Position numbers and translations under genes: made by a program. From Varroa destructor (taxonomy: Eukaryota; Arthropoda; Arachnida; Mesostigmata; Varroidae): 64,000 nt of DNA. Every line of letters begins with the position of its first letter. Position 1 is the stretch's first letter. The notes beneath the pieces are model-generated. The model did no database searches and was not told the DNA's origin. It saw only the letters and a list, made by a program, of their open reading frames with translations. The stretch lies in the NCBI RefSeq assembly GCF_002443255.2, contig NW_019211454.1:59717601-59781600 (forward strand), in the 5' to 3' direction. This document shows positions 1 to 11,705 of this stretch, piece by piece.

Positions 1-59
1 GAAAGACCCAGGGATTTATCCACCGTTAAAGGCGGTCGTTACTGAGATTATTACCAATG
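1..59 (+). CDS. Possible 3' end of an internal exon, unknown protein
   Basis: The frame starting at base 2 is open from the window edge and reads KDPGIYPPLKAVVTEIITN. It then meets a near-consensus splice donor (ATG|GTAAGT, intron from base 60), leaving one base of the next codon (phase 1). Reading on gives a stop within three codons, as expected inside an intron. The other two plus frames are closed within this stretch. The peptide is complex in composition and exon-like, but I do not recognise the family, and I could not find a matching downstream exon in the window. Only about 19 residues are visible, so this could be chance. Confidence 0.3.
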
Positions 60-1840
60 GTAAGTAGCTGCGTGCTAATTGACATGCGAGCATCTAATTA
101 TACGCCACTTCATCATCCACTTCATCGTACCAAACCAAAAGCAATGAAGGATCCAGTTTCCGCTAAGAGTGAGTATATTCTAATGTCTAAAGACACGTTA
201 GTCGAGACAACGCCTGACTGCGCCTAGACACCGATAAAAGATAACAAGACCCGGTGTTCCATTGTTTGCTTAGTTCATTTTTGTTTATGCCTTTATGATA
301 GTACCATTAGTGCCAATATACAACGAAGCGTGCATCCGGGCAGCATTTCGTTCGAAATTGCTAGTCCGTTGCAAATGAAAGGGGCCAATTACTTTATCAT
401 TGCGAATAACTGACCGATTCTCTCATCACTGCGAATAATTGATAACGAAGATTCAACAAATTTGAGGTTTGTCTTCGTCAATCATTCTTCAGTGACCTAA
501 TTTGCTCGACGTGCTGGTTGAGAGTGCATTATATGTGATTACGCACAGATAAACGGGTAACAAGAAAGTACTTGTGAACTGGAGAACAACACAATCAATG
601 TTCACGAAGGAGCACGTTTATAGCAGGTATGCAGTCATACGCAAATCAAACTGTTTAAACCTATATACGGCAGTCCCATAGAAGTTGCTGTGGTAACATC
701 CAGCTAATAATGCGTAGGACGTCATATATTTCGAAGGATGCGTACAAATATTGAGATCCGCCTGCATATATAGAACAACATAATAAAGGTCTATTATGAT
801 TAACATCTATCTGCAGGTTCACTAAGACTCGATTAAAAGTCAACAGCAGGCTGCGGTTATGCGATAGGAAGAGTCGTTCTACACCACCATTAAATCACCG
901 TTAATAGATTTACTCTACCGAGTAACGAGCTACTAGATTTCTCGAACAGATTTCTCGCGTCGGAAAGTTCCGTAAAATTGGCCCGGTAGGAACAGGGTAA
1001 AACAAGGAGATTGGTTTACCTAAAAGTCCGCGTAGGCAGCAACGGCGATTCATAACAAAATTTTGCCCGGTTACGTTAGCTGCAAAAAGCGAATAGTCTT
1101 CTACTGTAAGAAGTCCACCTACAAACTAGTTCTTGCAAACAGTATAAAGACTGTCGCGCACTCACTCGTTTGGACAATTTGATTAACTTAACGAAAGTCT
1201 TTCTCTGATTTAAAAAGATAGTAGGGGCCACGCCGTGATTTTTCCAAACACGTTTTCATATTCTGCACCGATATACTGTTTCAAATTCACGCAGGTACCG
1301 TCGAAGTACGCTGCCAAGCTGCACTCGAGTCTCATACTTTACTAGTTGTTTTAATATCATCATTGAACTAACACTAAATAGCAAATGATTCAAGCTGGTC
1401 ATTTTCTGAGTGTGACTTCCTTACGGTCGGATTCAAAAACATCGTCCATAGTTGTATCTCCAGCAGTTGCCATAGCCTTCCAAACTGTATGCAGGTTTAT
1501 ATCACACGCGGACCAACGCGACAGGCTGTGAAAGCGAATAGAGTCCACATTTGGAATTCGAATCCCTCACATCGATCACTCATGTCACAATGCAGATGGT
1601 GCACGTTTGGCTGTGTGAACCGGCATTACCACAAAGTATGACTTAGTCTTTCACGTAGCACATAGAAAATCTAGTATGAAGCTATAATTATACGGAGGAC
1701 GAATTGTCACTCAGATAAGGCAGAATTCTACAAGCGAGTTAAACACAGTTGCCGCTCAGAGAATACAAGCAAATCATGTCCAAAACCCCAACATTACAAC
1801 AATACGATAAACCATCGATTGCTTCCATGACAGGAACAGT

Positions 1841-1862
1841 AGCAGCAGCAGCAGCAGCAGCG
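1841..1862 (+). repeat. (AGC)n triplet repeat
   Basis: About seven AGC units, followed by degenerate GCN triplets to about 1890. The repeat creates alanine-rich frames on both strands that are not convincing genes. Confidence 0.9.
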
Positions 1863-3682
1863 GTGACGGCGGCCGCAGCAGCAGAAGTAGCAGCTGATGC
1901 CACCTTATCAGTGTGCTTACACGTATGTCTAATGTAGTAAGTGTGCAGGCAAGATGTGCAACGTGCGCTCAGAACGAAGCCGCAAGTCCACTTACGAACA
2001 AAGCATAAAACTAACGTCCGTCGACGATGGTTGAAAACAAAGCCGCAAATAGGGCCACAAGCGTTATGGATCAGCTGAACAAAACAAACATTGACCTTAG
2101 TGTTGTTATACATAGTTCTTAGCGCCAGCTGAGGAAGACTGAATAGCGTCTCCTAGCTTGAGTAAACACCATCGAATGTGCGCGACGCTCGAACTTGATT
2201 CTCAAATATGGAGTATCATGATTATTGATTTTGGCCGTAGTTTTCAATAGCCACCTCATTTGCTATTGAAAACTCCGAAAAACGCCCGAAGGTATCATTT
2301 AACGAAAAACTGCCATTCATGGAGTAAGGAAGAGGAAACTTATCTTTGTTCGAATTTCTCCTCGTACCAACACGATTCATTAGCGTGGATTTTATTTATT
2401 GCATTTCAAGCATCCAGATGGATGTTGTGTATCCTATCAAAATCATGGTAAGAATTCGTTGCCCATACCATGCCCTGCCTACTAAACGAGAAAGCAATGA
2501 CTGCTTCTTGAAACAGACGAAGTTTTGGTAAATTTTGAGCCTTTCTGATCAATGAAACCTATGTGTTTTACAAGAAAAAAAGTAACCCGTCAATTGAGCT
2601 CAGTACATTAGAGCAAAGGAAAATTAAAATCAATTTGAAAATATAAAATTATTCTCTTGATGGCAGCAAATTATTTTGTAAGATTGTGGTGTGTCAACGC
2701 TGACTGACCTCTTTGCATAGTTGAAAACATAGTTTCTCTTCTGAGCTAGATATGAAGCAGTACGCCATGAGCCAGCTTTGTGGCAGACATTTGCGATTTG
2801 ACAAGCTAAATATAGTTCGTTTACTCAACTTTTAAAATAGCAGCGCACTTCTAGACCATTATCGTCTCGACACCCCGGATAATCATTAATTACTCTCTAA
2901 TCGAGTTCAAGCTAAAGCCGACCCAACGGACCCGTGCAGATTTGTAAGGTACAGAGGTCACGCCAAACTTTCGTGTAAATAAAGTTATATATCGTCTGTC
3001 AGCACCATGATTTTCGACTGGAATTGTTGTCATTGAATCATGAGGAAAGTTCAATGGAAGGCCGCTGGTAAGAATTTACGAAGGGAAATACCTTTGCCAA
3101 GCTCGTGAGCTTGATCTTAACAAGTAGAATTACATTGTTCAGCAATGCGGTTCGCTATAACAACGGAAGATGCAATCCGCTAGATTTAGCCCAATGAGTC
3201 TTGCTTGACTCTCAGGACAGTAGGAGCAAATAGCTAAGTGCATTGCTTTACGAAACAGATATTCTTATAAATAAAAATTGCTAGACAAGTACTTATTGTG
3301 AGTATACGATTCGATGTATTAAGTATGTGTATTGTGTGTTGCAATAGCCTTGCCGTTCAGTGAGGCAAGCTTACCTGGCTCGTCGCTGGATCCTATTACG
3401 ACCGTCATTGCGGTACGTGGCGGCCGGTTACCCCAAAGAGGAGTAACTCTTCTCTAGCACACTGGAGAAACTTTTCTGTTACTGGATTCAGTCTTCATTA
3501 CTGTAATAATAAGAACAAACACGAACCAAAATTTGTTCACATTTAGAATATAACTACTAGGCAATAGCTAAACTTGGTAGCGCCATATACGTTCAAGCCA
3601 CACATGACTTTATATAACAATAATCATTATCATAAACATATGAAAACGTCTTTAGCTACAACCCAAATAAAATAACGATACA

Positions 3683-4067
<385 letters not shown>

Positions 4068-4473
4068 CGTCTTTTTACTCTCATTATATTTGTTGTTTAA
4101 CTACGTAAGTATACCTGTCTTGTATGAATTTATTAAATTTGAAATTTATCTAACTGTCATATTTCTGATATTTTAAAATATCTATCCACATATGATATTG
4201 ATTTTATGAATATCTGGCGATTAATTTAAAAGCATTGGGCGTGTTGAACCCCCTGTAAGCGTGTGACCATCCGTAGATCCATGTGTGTATATCTTATTTT
4301 AGCGTCATTTTGTTGGTCATCGTGAGGTGTTACGATGAACTGCTACAGATCGTAGTCCACCCACTTCGTCATTATTTTTCGATCAAATCTCATGCATATA
4401 CATCAGAGCTGATCACAGCCGTTGCAGTCATACTAACGAATGCTAGGGCTGAGCTGTCCATAAAGATGTCTCA

Positions 4474-4490
4474 ATATATATATATATATA
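4474..4490 (+). repeat. (AT)n short tract
   Basis: Pure alternating AT, about eight units. Confidence 0.85.
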
Positions 4491-6131
4491 GAACAAAGAA
4501 TAGAGTCAATGTCGAGATTAATTTTACATCATTAAAGAAGTTCTGTTCAGATATTTGCAACAGAATAATAATATGAATTGTCAAGACGGCTCGTATCCTT
4601 CTAAGATGAGGCTGTCTTCTGAATGGCAGAAAATCGATGAAAAATGAAGCTGCCACTAGTTAAAAGTGATATACAGAGGTTTGAAGACCATGATCGGCAA
4701 CAGCGTACCACGGATGACGCAGGTAAGGAAACTCTCATGCGCACGAGTTCCATTGAGGTTGACACATTGGAACACTGACAGCGTTCGTATAATACATGTC
4801 AATAATGTCAACATCGATTGCGACCACCACCATGATGATAAGTGATCTAAATGATATGCAATTAACGGGGCGTACGATCAGCATACAACCATATTGTGTC
4901 ATCGGCAGCAGCGGTTACTTGAGTAGATGCGCTGCAGCGATCATAACGGTAGATGTACTATTTGATATCGACCGTACGATCCTTACGGATGAATTGCAGG
5001 ACCCCTCCACAGCACAGCTCACCAGCTGTGCAACGTATACATTTCTTGCAAAAGGTACGCACACTCCTGGTAACTAACAGTACTGAACGGCCATGAATCA
5101 ACGGTAGCTGTATAACACACGAAAACAGCCAGCCCGACTAGGCCGACCGAACGAGCAGCTGCGGAGGGGGCAACAGTGGCTAAGACAGCAATAGCAACAT
5201 AATGAGAGTACCCACTGCATCGAATGGGAACCGTAGCAGTGCCTGCGTCTACACTCGATGCTGTTTTTCTGGCCGGTTGCCCTACTGGGACAAACTCGTT
5301 TCAAAAACAAACCACCCTTGGTTATATGGCCGCTTATTCGGCCTGTTTCTCACTACTTTATTTGGCTTTTTCATTCCTTCGATTTCGAGCTGTTACGGTG
5401 ATGATAAAGTTACGGGAATAATTCGAAGAGTATATGCACACAGCAAACGGAGGGGTGTCACACCGGCGACGTCGACGACGTTGTCGACGGCGATGTGGTA
5501 ACAGTCAAGTGCACAGAAAGGAAAACTTCCGGCATTATTCCCATTCTGGTGGCAATGGAGAGTTTTGCTTGTAGTCGCAACTGCTGTGAAGCGTTAAACT
5601 GTCCCGGCGCTGTTCGAGCTAGAAGAAACTGAGATAGCTAGGGTGGTCTAGCTGTGAATGAGTTCACTGCTATGGTGTTTGGACTACGGGGTGCGTATGT
5701 GTCTGTCTACGTCAAAAGACACAACAATACTGTTTTTTTCCAGGATCACCAACCACGGTTTACTGTGGGTCCGTCAAGTTGGTACTGGCACGTGCTTAAT
5801 CAGCCGCCGTATCATAAGCAAATCGATTACGGAGCCGAAACGACAAAATTGTTGTAGGAACACAGAACACAGCGGTACTCACTTACGGTACAACTACTCA
5901 CAGCGGTTAATAACACGCATAACAGAAACCTCGACTAGTGCCAGATACACTCGAGACACGACACCCACACCGCGGTTAAGGCCTAGGGTGGACATTGAAA
6001 CGAACGTACTCAGTATTATATTATGAAGGTTTTGCCCCTAGGATACCAGCCAGCCATCGATTCGCGTCGCACGCCTATGAGACACGAAATAAACCACTTG
6101 CCTAGCGTCAAAAATTTGTAGAAATTGCACG

Positions 6132-6132
6132 A

Positions 6133-6168
<36 letters not shown>
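6132..6168 (+). repeat. Compound (AT)n(AC)n microsatellite
   Basis: A short AT run passes directly into about 13 AC units. Confidence 0.9.
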
Positions 6169-6785
6169 TATTTGCTTGTGTTACCCTTCGATATTCTTTG
6201 CAGCTCTCGGCATTGTTTTGTTCTGAGCGTCGGGTATTCGCAGACCCTGCACTATCCGTAAATGGTGACTGCATATGGACATGCTTCGGACATTGACCTA
6301 ATAATAAAGACTTAAGTACAACGTGTTATGAATGCAGTCATTTCCTCATTAGAAACTGCAATCAAGAAAAGCAAATGACAGAGAAATTAACTTCCAGGAC
6401 AAACTTTCTCGTTGCAACAAAGATTGCCCAGCAAAGGAACACGACGTGTGCCATCTGACGGCGATTTAAATTCTTGGCGCGAAGAGGGAGGAGCCCCGTG
6501 ATCGCAGTCGTACGAATATCGAAAAGTTGTGTGGACGTTAATTAGCCATACCTGGAAGCGGTTTTAGGAAATTGAAGCGCAAAACGTATGATTCCGAAAA
6601 TCGTAGAAACTTAGAATATTGCACACACACATGAACGTAACACATAACGGTGATAGCTCAGCTCGAATCTCAATTAGTACAAATCACATGTTATTTACAA
6701 GCATCTCTCCAGTGTCCAGCCCTTACAACTATTAGAAAACGCATGAATACTACATCTAAAAATCGCCAGTTGATTTCCGAGCAAG

Positions 6786-6791
6786 TTTATT
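6786..6791 (-). terminator. Candidate poly(A) signal of the Rab gene
   Basis: AATAAA on the minus strand, about 190 bases past the Rab stop codon. It is the first perfect hexamer I see downstream of that stop. The cleavage site cannot be fixed from sequence alone. Confidence 0.4.
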
Positions 6792-6977
6792 GGATGTATC
6801 GCTAAACTTCCAATAAGAACTTGGTTCCCATTTTACCGATACACAATTTACTAAAATAATAAATTCGACCTCTACGGACGCTGCTCTTGACGAACATCAT
6901 TGAACTTTAACGGCATAGCTTCTTCCATTTCATACGTGCTTATTTAAAACACTCAACCCCATTAAATGGCGACGATA

Positions 6978-7247
6978 TTAAATAAAATCACAGATTCTCC
7001 TCATTCTGGAAACCGTTTTGCCGATATGGACGGCGCCCAATGAACCGTTGCTCTCCATGCCGTTGTCGAATGGCCCATCTCCTGCTTGAGGATAATCTCT
7101 TGGATTATTGAATTTGACACTTTCTTCAATCAGCCGTTGAGCAAGCACAAAAAACGCTGACGTGACGTTGCTTCCTGTGGCAGCAGATGTAGACATGAAC
7201 GACATGTTATGAGCATTTGCCAGGGCACGGCCTTCCGTATTTGGAAC
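6978..7247 (-). CDS. Rab gene coding exon 3 with stop
   Basis: It encodes residues 147-235 and TAA. It holds VPNTEGRALANAH, the G5 region FMSTSAATGSNV, the last helix AFFVLAQRLIEE, then a variable tail with acidic and glycine-rich stretches ending in RMRRICDFI. The basic residues before the single cysteine suit a prenylated membrane tail. The G5 lysine is absent. Confidence 0.85.
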   Translation of the reverse strand, partial: VPNTEGRALANAHNMSFMSTSAATGSNVTSAFFVLAQRLIEESVKFNNPRDYPQAGDGPFDNGMESNGSLGAVHIGKTVSRMRRICDFI

Positions 7248-9573
7248 CTACGAAAATATAAAAAATATCAGTCGGTCAATACCTGAGGACGGACGTTCTG
7301 TCTGATATATAATGATTACAATAGAAGATCGCTTGAAACAAGTGATGAAAATTTAAAAAATAGCCTTTGTTTTAATTTCACTGAAAAATAAAATAGTATC
7401 TTTACAGATCTGTGAGTTCTGAAATTATTGATATGGCGCATGAAACATGTTCTGAAGCGTTCTACCACTGGAGGAAGTACAGTGACATCTTTCTACTAGT
7501 TTCTTCATTCTGGGCGACAAGTTCCATTTTCTACGAACGGTTGTATTGTAAAGTAATAATTACGACGCGTATGGATGCCGCATTTATCCATTCTAGGCTG
7601 GAAATTAACCCGTCTCTCAACTTGAAGTTGTTGCAGAACGGAAGAGCTTGGGAATTTCTTACTTTATATACCAGCCTCTACGCAAAAACGGACCATTTGC
7701 GTTTATGACAGCGAGCGATTAAATCGTCTAGTATGGTAAAACAAAAAGTAAGACAGCCAGAAAGCTTATAACCAGGGTTTGTGACCTCAGTCAACACTTG
7801 CTTAGCGGTCTAGGCTGTATTGATTATTGCTCTAGAGAAGGCGTTAGCAATAATCGAAGATTATTGCCCAGCTCCACATGCATAGTTTTGAATACACAGT
7901 CCAAAGAGGAACTACTTAACACCTACCCTCTAGGCGTTCATCTCTATTTATCGAGCACCTTAATATATAATAGATATGACCAATTTAACTTGTAAAAAAA
8001 AGCGATTTAGAGAAAGTGTCATTCAGTGAATGTTTAGGTCGCAATTGTTTTTTTATCAACCTTATGCAATTTTAACATATGTTTAATGCTAACGCCATTT
8101 TACATTGAACTCCAATAAGAATAGATGGTTTTTTTGACATTTCGAGTGGTATTAGAACGTCAACGAAAACGCAGTTCGACCGTTTCTTCGTTTATCATTC
8201 TACAGTGATCTATACAGCTTCCCTGAAGTGTCCTATGACGGTAAACACATGATCTAAGAAACAACTGAATTTCTCCAGATAAAGAATATATGGCCTTCGG
8301 CATCAGTTGCACACAGAAAACATTGTTTTCAACAACTTCAACATTCACACCTTATAATAGCGCAGTCGTTATATGATCTAATTTTATATAAATAAAGGAA
8401 CGTGAGATCACGATCAAACGTTCCAAACATCAATATCTAACTAGAATTTGCAACGACAAAACAAATTCATTTGTATGTTAAGAAGCCTTCTTGACTGAGC
8501 ATTAATGCAAACATTCAGGTAATGCTTACTACTCCCAAAAATCACTGGCCTATTCTTAGTAAGGGCGCCGAGAGGTTCAGCCAATGCAACCAATAGCCCA
8601 GTGTTTTACTGAAACATTTTCCTGTTAATTCAGCTTCATACGAACAGATCTATACAACGGTTATTGGACTGGTGCGAAGAAATGAACACGACACAAAACA
8701 AACAGCGCTTCCTACCGAAACAAACTTTTCGGATAGGGTTTTCGATTATTGAGTTCGCATTGATTACGATTTCGAGACAAGATTTTCATTAAAGTGAAAA
8801 GTGGTGAGGTAAACCTTTGATGGTGACAGGTCCGCTTTGTTTGCCACCAGGACTTTAACGACGGGCTCCGTAGCTCGCCGGTTTAATTCCTTCAACCAGC
8901 CCGTTAACCCTGCAAAACTCGCCCTGCTCGACGCGTCGTACACCAGCAACGCGCCATCTGCGCCCCGAAAATACGACGAAGTGATACTCTTGAATCGTTC
9001 TTGACCTGCATCGACAAACGACACCGCATTAACAAGCGCACTATGTGATGAAATCCTCGCGACGCGTGTGGGTCTGCTGCTTTATGTCGAAATAAACAAC
9101 TTACTATTTAGAGAGCGACTTGAAAAGAAATTAGTTTTCCCGAACCACATAGGCGCCCACACGAAGATAGAAGAAAAACGCGAAAGCTTTCGTACTGAGC
9201 GACTAAATAGCACGTTTGACTCGGCTGCAGCAGCAATAGCAACGCGACGCTGAACACTCAGTGACACATTTTTAGATTAGCTGAATCAGATAGACCAACG
9301 ACTATGAGAAATATGATCACACGTACCGGCTGTGTCCCATATGTGGAGAGTGATCCTGTGATTTCCTATACGAATTGTTCGGACTCGGAAGTCCATTCCA
9401 ATGGTGGGTCGAACTTCTGCTGGGTTTGCCCCTTGTTCGGTGTAACGTCGCAGGAGACTGGTCTTCCCCACATTCGAGTCACCTAGTAACAGTATTTTGA
9501 AGTGAGCCTCTGTATTCGAAGTCGTTTTATCGCCTCCTTCGCGAACCCCCCCTCGCATCGTAACCGTGCTCAT
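6978..9573 (-). CDS. Rab-family small GTPase, complete, three coding exons
   Basis: A membrane-traffic GTPase that would cycle between GDP and GTP forms on a vesicle membrane. Exons are 9573-9327, 9005-8815 and 7247-6978; joined they give 235 residues. Visible motifs: P-loop GDSNVGKTS (31-39), switch I RPTIGMDF (55-62, Thr57 for Mg), switch II WDTAGQERF (79-87), NKAD guanine motif (138-141), G5-like TSAA (166-169), and a C-terminal Cys-Asp-Phe-Ile that would fit a single-cysteine prenyl site. The start codon has G at -3 and an in-frame TGA lies upstream at 9603-9601. Exon phases (1, then 0) fit exactly. Odd points: the usual SAK of G5 is SAA, the exon 2 donor is weak (GTTTAC), and the segment between NKAD and TSA is two residues shorter than in Rab1. 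Resemblance is spread over the Rab1/8/35 and Rab26/37 groups, so I leave the subfamily open. An upstream ATG at 9592 opens a 21-codon frame overlapping the start. Confidence 0.9.
7248..8814 (-). other. Rab intron 2 (1567 bases)
   Basis: Weak donor GTTTAC and acceptor TTTTCGTAG after an AT-rich run. I see no further exon inside that would code for Rab residues. Open frames such as 7412-7708 (plus strand) carry no recognisable motif. Confidence 0.7.
8815..9005 (-). CDS. Rab gene coding exon 2
   Basis: It encodes residues 83-146: the GQERFKSITSSYFRGA part of switch II, the LLVYDASSRASF core strand and helix, and NKADL for guanine recognition, ending in SPSK. Its 191 bases plus the one carried from exon 1 make 64 whole codons. 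The downstream donor GTTTAC lacks the usual purine and AGT, but no better GT keeps the frame. Confidence 0.88.
9006..9326 (-). other. Rab intron 1 (321 bases)
   Basis: Donor GTACGT, acceptor GATGCAG. It restores GQERF exactly when removed. Open frames here on both strands are short and featureless. Confidence 0.85.
9327..9573 (-). CDS. Rab gene coding exon 1
   Basis: It encodes residues 1-82 plus one base: a 23-residue N-terminal tail, strand beta1, the P-loop, switch I, and the start of switch II ending in DTA. The donor is GCCG|GTACGT at 9326. It splits the Gly83 codon of DTAGQE, whose last two bases open exon 2. Confidence 0.9.
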
Positions 9574-10247
9574 TTCGTCGTTGTCTTGACATATACTAGT
9601 TCATTCTTGGATGAAAGGTGCTCAAAATGAAACAACTTTTCCTATATGAAGTAAACCGGTGCTCCGTCCCATAGAGGAAAGCAGATCCTGTCTTCTTTGA
9701 GGACAGACACGGATTTAATTTTTGGCTGACTGAGACGGTACACGTTGAATTTATTGATTTATTAATACATGTCGCGTCATATAACGAGTCTGCGCCTGCG
9801 GTCCTGGCTCTTTCAAACTCCCATAAGGCCCATATTGTCCTGTCCCTCCGTTGAAAGTTTCATTGTTCAAACAAACTCGTTTTTAATGTCATCCAAATCA
9901 TATGCAGACTTATAATGAAAAAATACAAGTAAGTTTGAACAATTAAATAACTGATGATAGGTTACTCCCTTTCGGACCTGTTGTGCGCCAGCTTGCCTGG
10001 AGCAATGATGTCAGCTAGTAAAATCATGCACGCTAATTTTAAGTAAAATATGCTGCAGTAGACGACGATAAAGTTGTATGTTCTCCTCTGGGTGAGGCTG
10101 TTGTTTAGATAATAAACCTTCAGTCATTTTTCCTATTTGAGAACTACAATTCATGAAAACGCTTAAAGGTATGCACGAACGAACGAGGTCCGTTTACCGC
10201 CGCTACCAAACTTTAGCCGTCTCTATATTAACGTAGCGGTAATGGTG

Positions 10248-10277
10248 ATGGTACACTAGAAAAAAAAAGTGTACCAT
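10248..10277. repeat. 10-bp perfect inverted repeat with A-rich loop
   Basis: Arms 10248-10257 and 10268-10277 (ATGGTACACT and its complement) enclose a 10-base A-rich loop. Confidence 0.75.
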
Positions 10278-11111
10278 AGTCCATGAAGCTATTGTACGTT
10301 GTAAACGATAGCTATTACGCGATGTGCGCGTGGCTTCGTGCGTCTGCATTCCGTTTTACGTAACGTATATAAAATATACTATACGTTTCTTTACGTGCGA
10401 CAGGGCGAAGGTTTATTTAATTCAGTTTAGTTACTAAAATGCAATGTACTATCTGGCGCCAGATGAAACATTACTAAGCACCTAAGACAACAATGTTTTT
10501 CTGATTTAATCTTACTTAATAGTATATGTTATTGTCTGACAGACAAGCTGTATGGTATCTACGATAGAAATTGCAATAACCAACTGTAAACGTAACGAAC
10601 TGCCAACAAAAAGCCAGCAGAATCGAACTTGTAGCGTCTGTGGATCTTTTTCTATGGTAGATGCATACCGCTACAGGTAACTTAATGTGTAGTAGAAAAC
10701 TTACTCGTTTCAACGACAGTCTGAAGTTTTAGGCAGCGAGGTTACGTGTTCAAATTGGATGATCAAGATCGTGCTTCGTTTTGCTCATGGGTCAAGAACG
10801 CATATGGGCAACACAGAACGAACACTGATGCAGCCAGCAGCAGCAACAAAAACCGCTTGTCTGTTTTGTTATCGCTATCAGCGATGACTAAGTTGTTTCA
10901 TCTGAGCAAGTTACATACTTCTCTGTGAGTGCACTTAGAGCGGGGAGAGTGATCTCTAGGCCGTTGTATAAAATTAATTTTATCTTACAGCATTTAAATC
11001 AAAAGCGGCAATAGACTTACATTTGCAGTAATAGCCTGTTCTATATGTTATTTGAATTGTGTTCCTATCAACTAGTAAAGTGTCGACGGCAAGGTGATCT
11101 ATTTGTTGTGT

Positions 11112-11116
<5 letters not shown>

Positions 11117-11142
<26 letters not shown>
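11117..11142. repeat. (AT)13 microsatellite
   Basis: Pure AT alternation over 26 bases. Confidence 0.93.
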
Positions 11143-11666
11143 GAAAACGTAACGTAAACGAGTTGAGAAAAACTCTTTTGAAAACTCTCGAAGATCGCAG
11201 TAATTAAATGTCCATCCACTACTCAATCCTGGATTGCGTTGTTCGCTTGCAGTGAGAAGAGAACTACGCAGAACTTAGATTTCTTCAACCTCTTACTAAC
11301 TGCTGTCGCTTGTCTTTAGCATAAAGGCTCAGGTTTTAAAGAATGGTCAGCATTCCCTATTGAGGAATCGGTCTTTCACGCAAATAACGATATAGAAAAT
11401 TAACGAAGAAAGATGCCGCGTTATAGTTTACGCCCATGTTGATTGCGATTCCCATTTATATAAAGGTATAGCAATTGAAGCATTACTTTTACCTTTGTAC
11501 GAAGCTAGTTGATTATAACGTCTAATGTAAGTTGGTCTCAATTGACCATTTTTATTTTATTTTGCCACGTTTTCAATAACAGCGCATGATTCGTCGATTG
11601 GTCAACTAGAAAACCGGAACTCACTTAATCAATATTGGGGTTGGCTTTACACGAATGGGACTGTTT

Positions 11667-11705
11667 GTGTGACACCTATGAGTTGACGTCTCATAGGTAT
11701 CACAC
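11667..11705. repeat. 16-bp inverted repeat, one mismatch, 7-base loop
   Basis: Arms 11667-11682 and 11690-11705 pair with a single C/A mismatch. Arm 1 is GTGTGACACCTATGAG. One more outer pair can form. No transposon-like target duplication is evident. Confidence 0.8.

Noticed and set aside
9304..9486. Plus-strand open frame across Rab exon 1
   Set aside because: It is the shadow of the Rab coding exon on the opposite strand.
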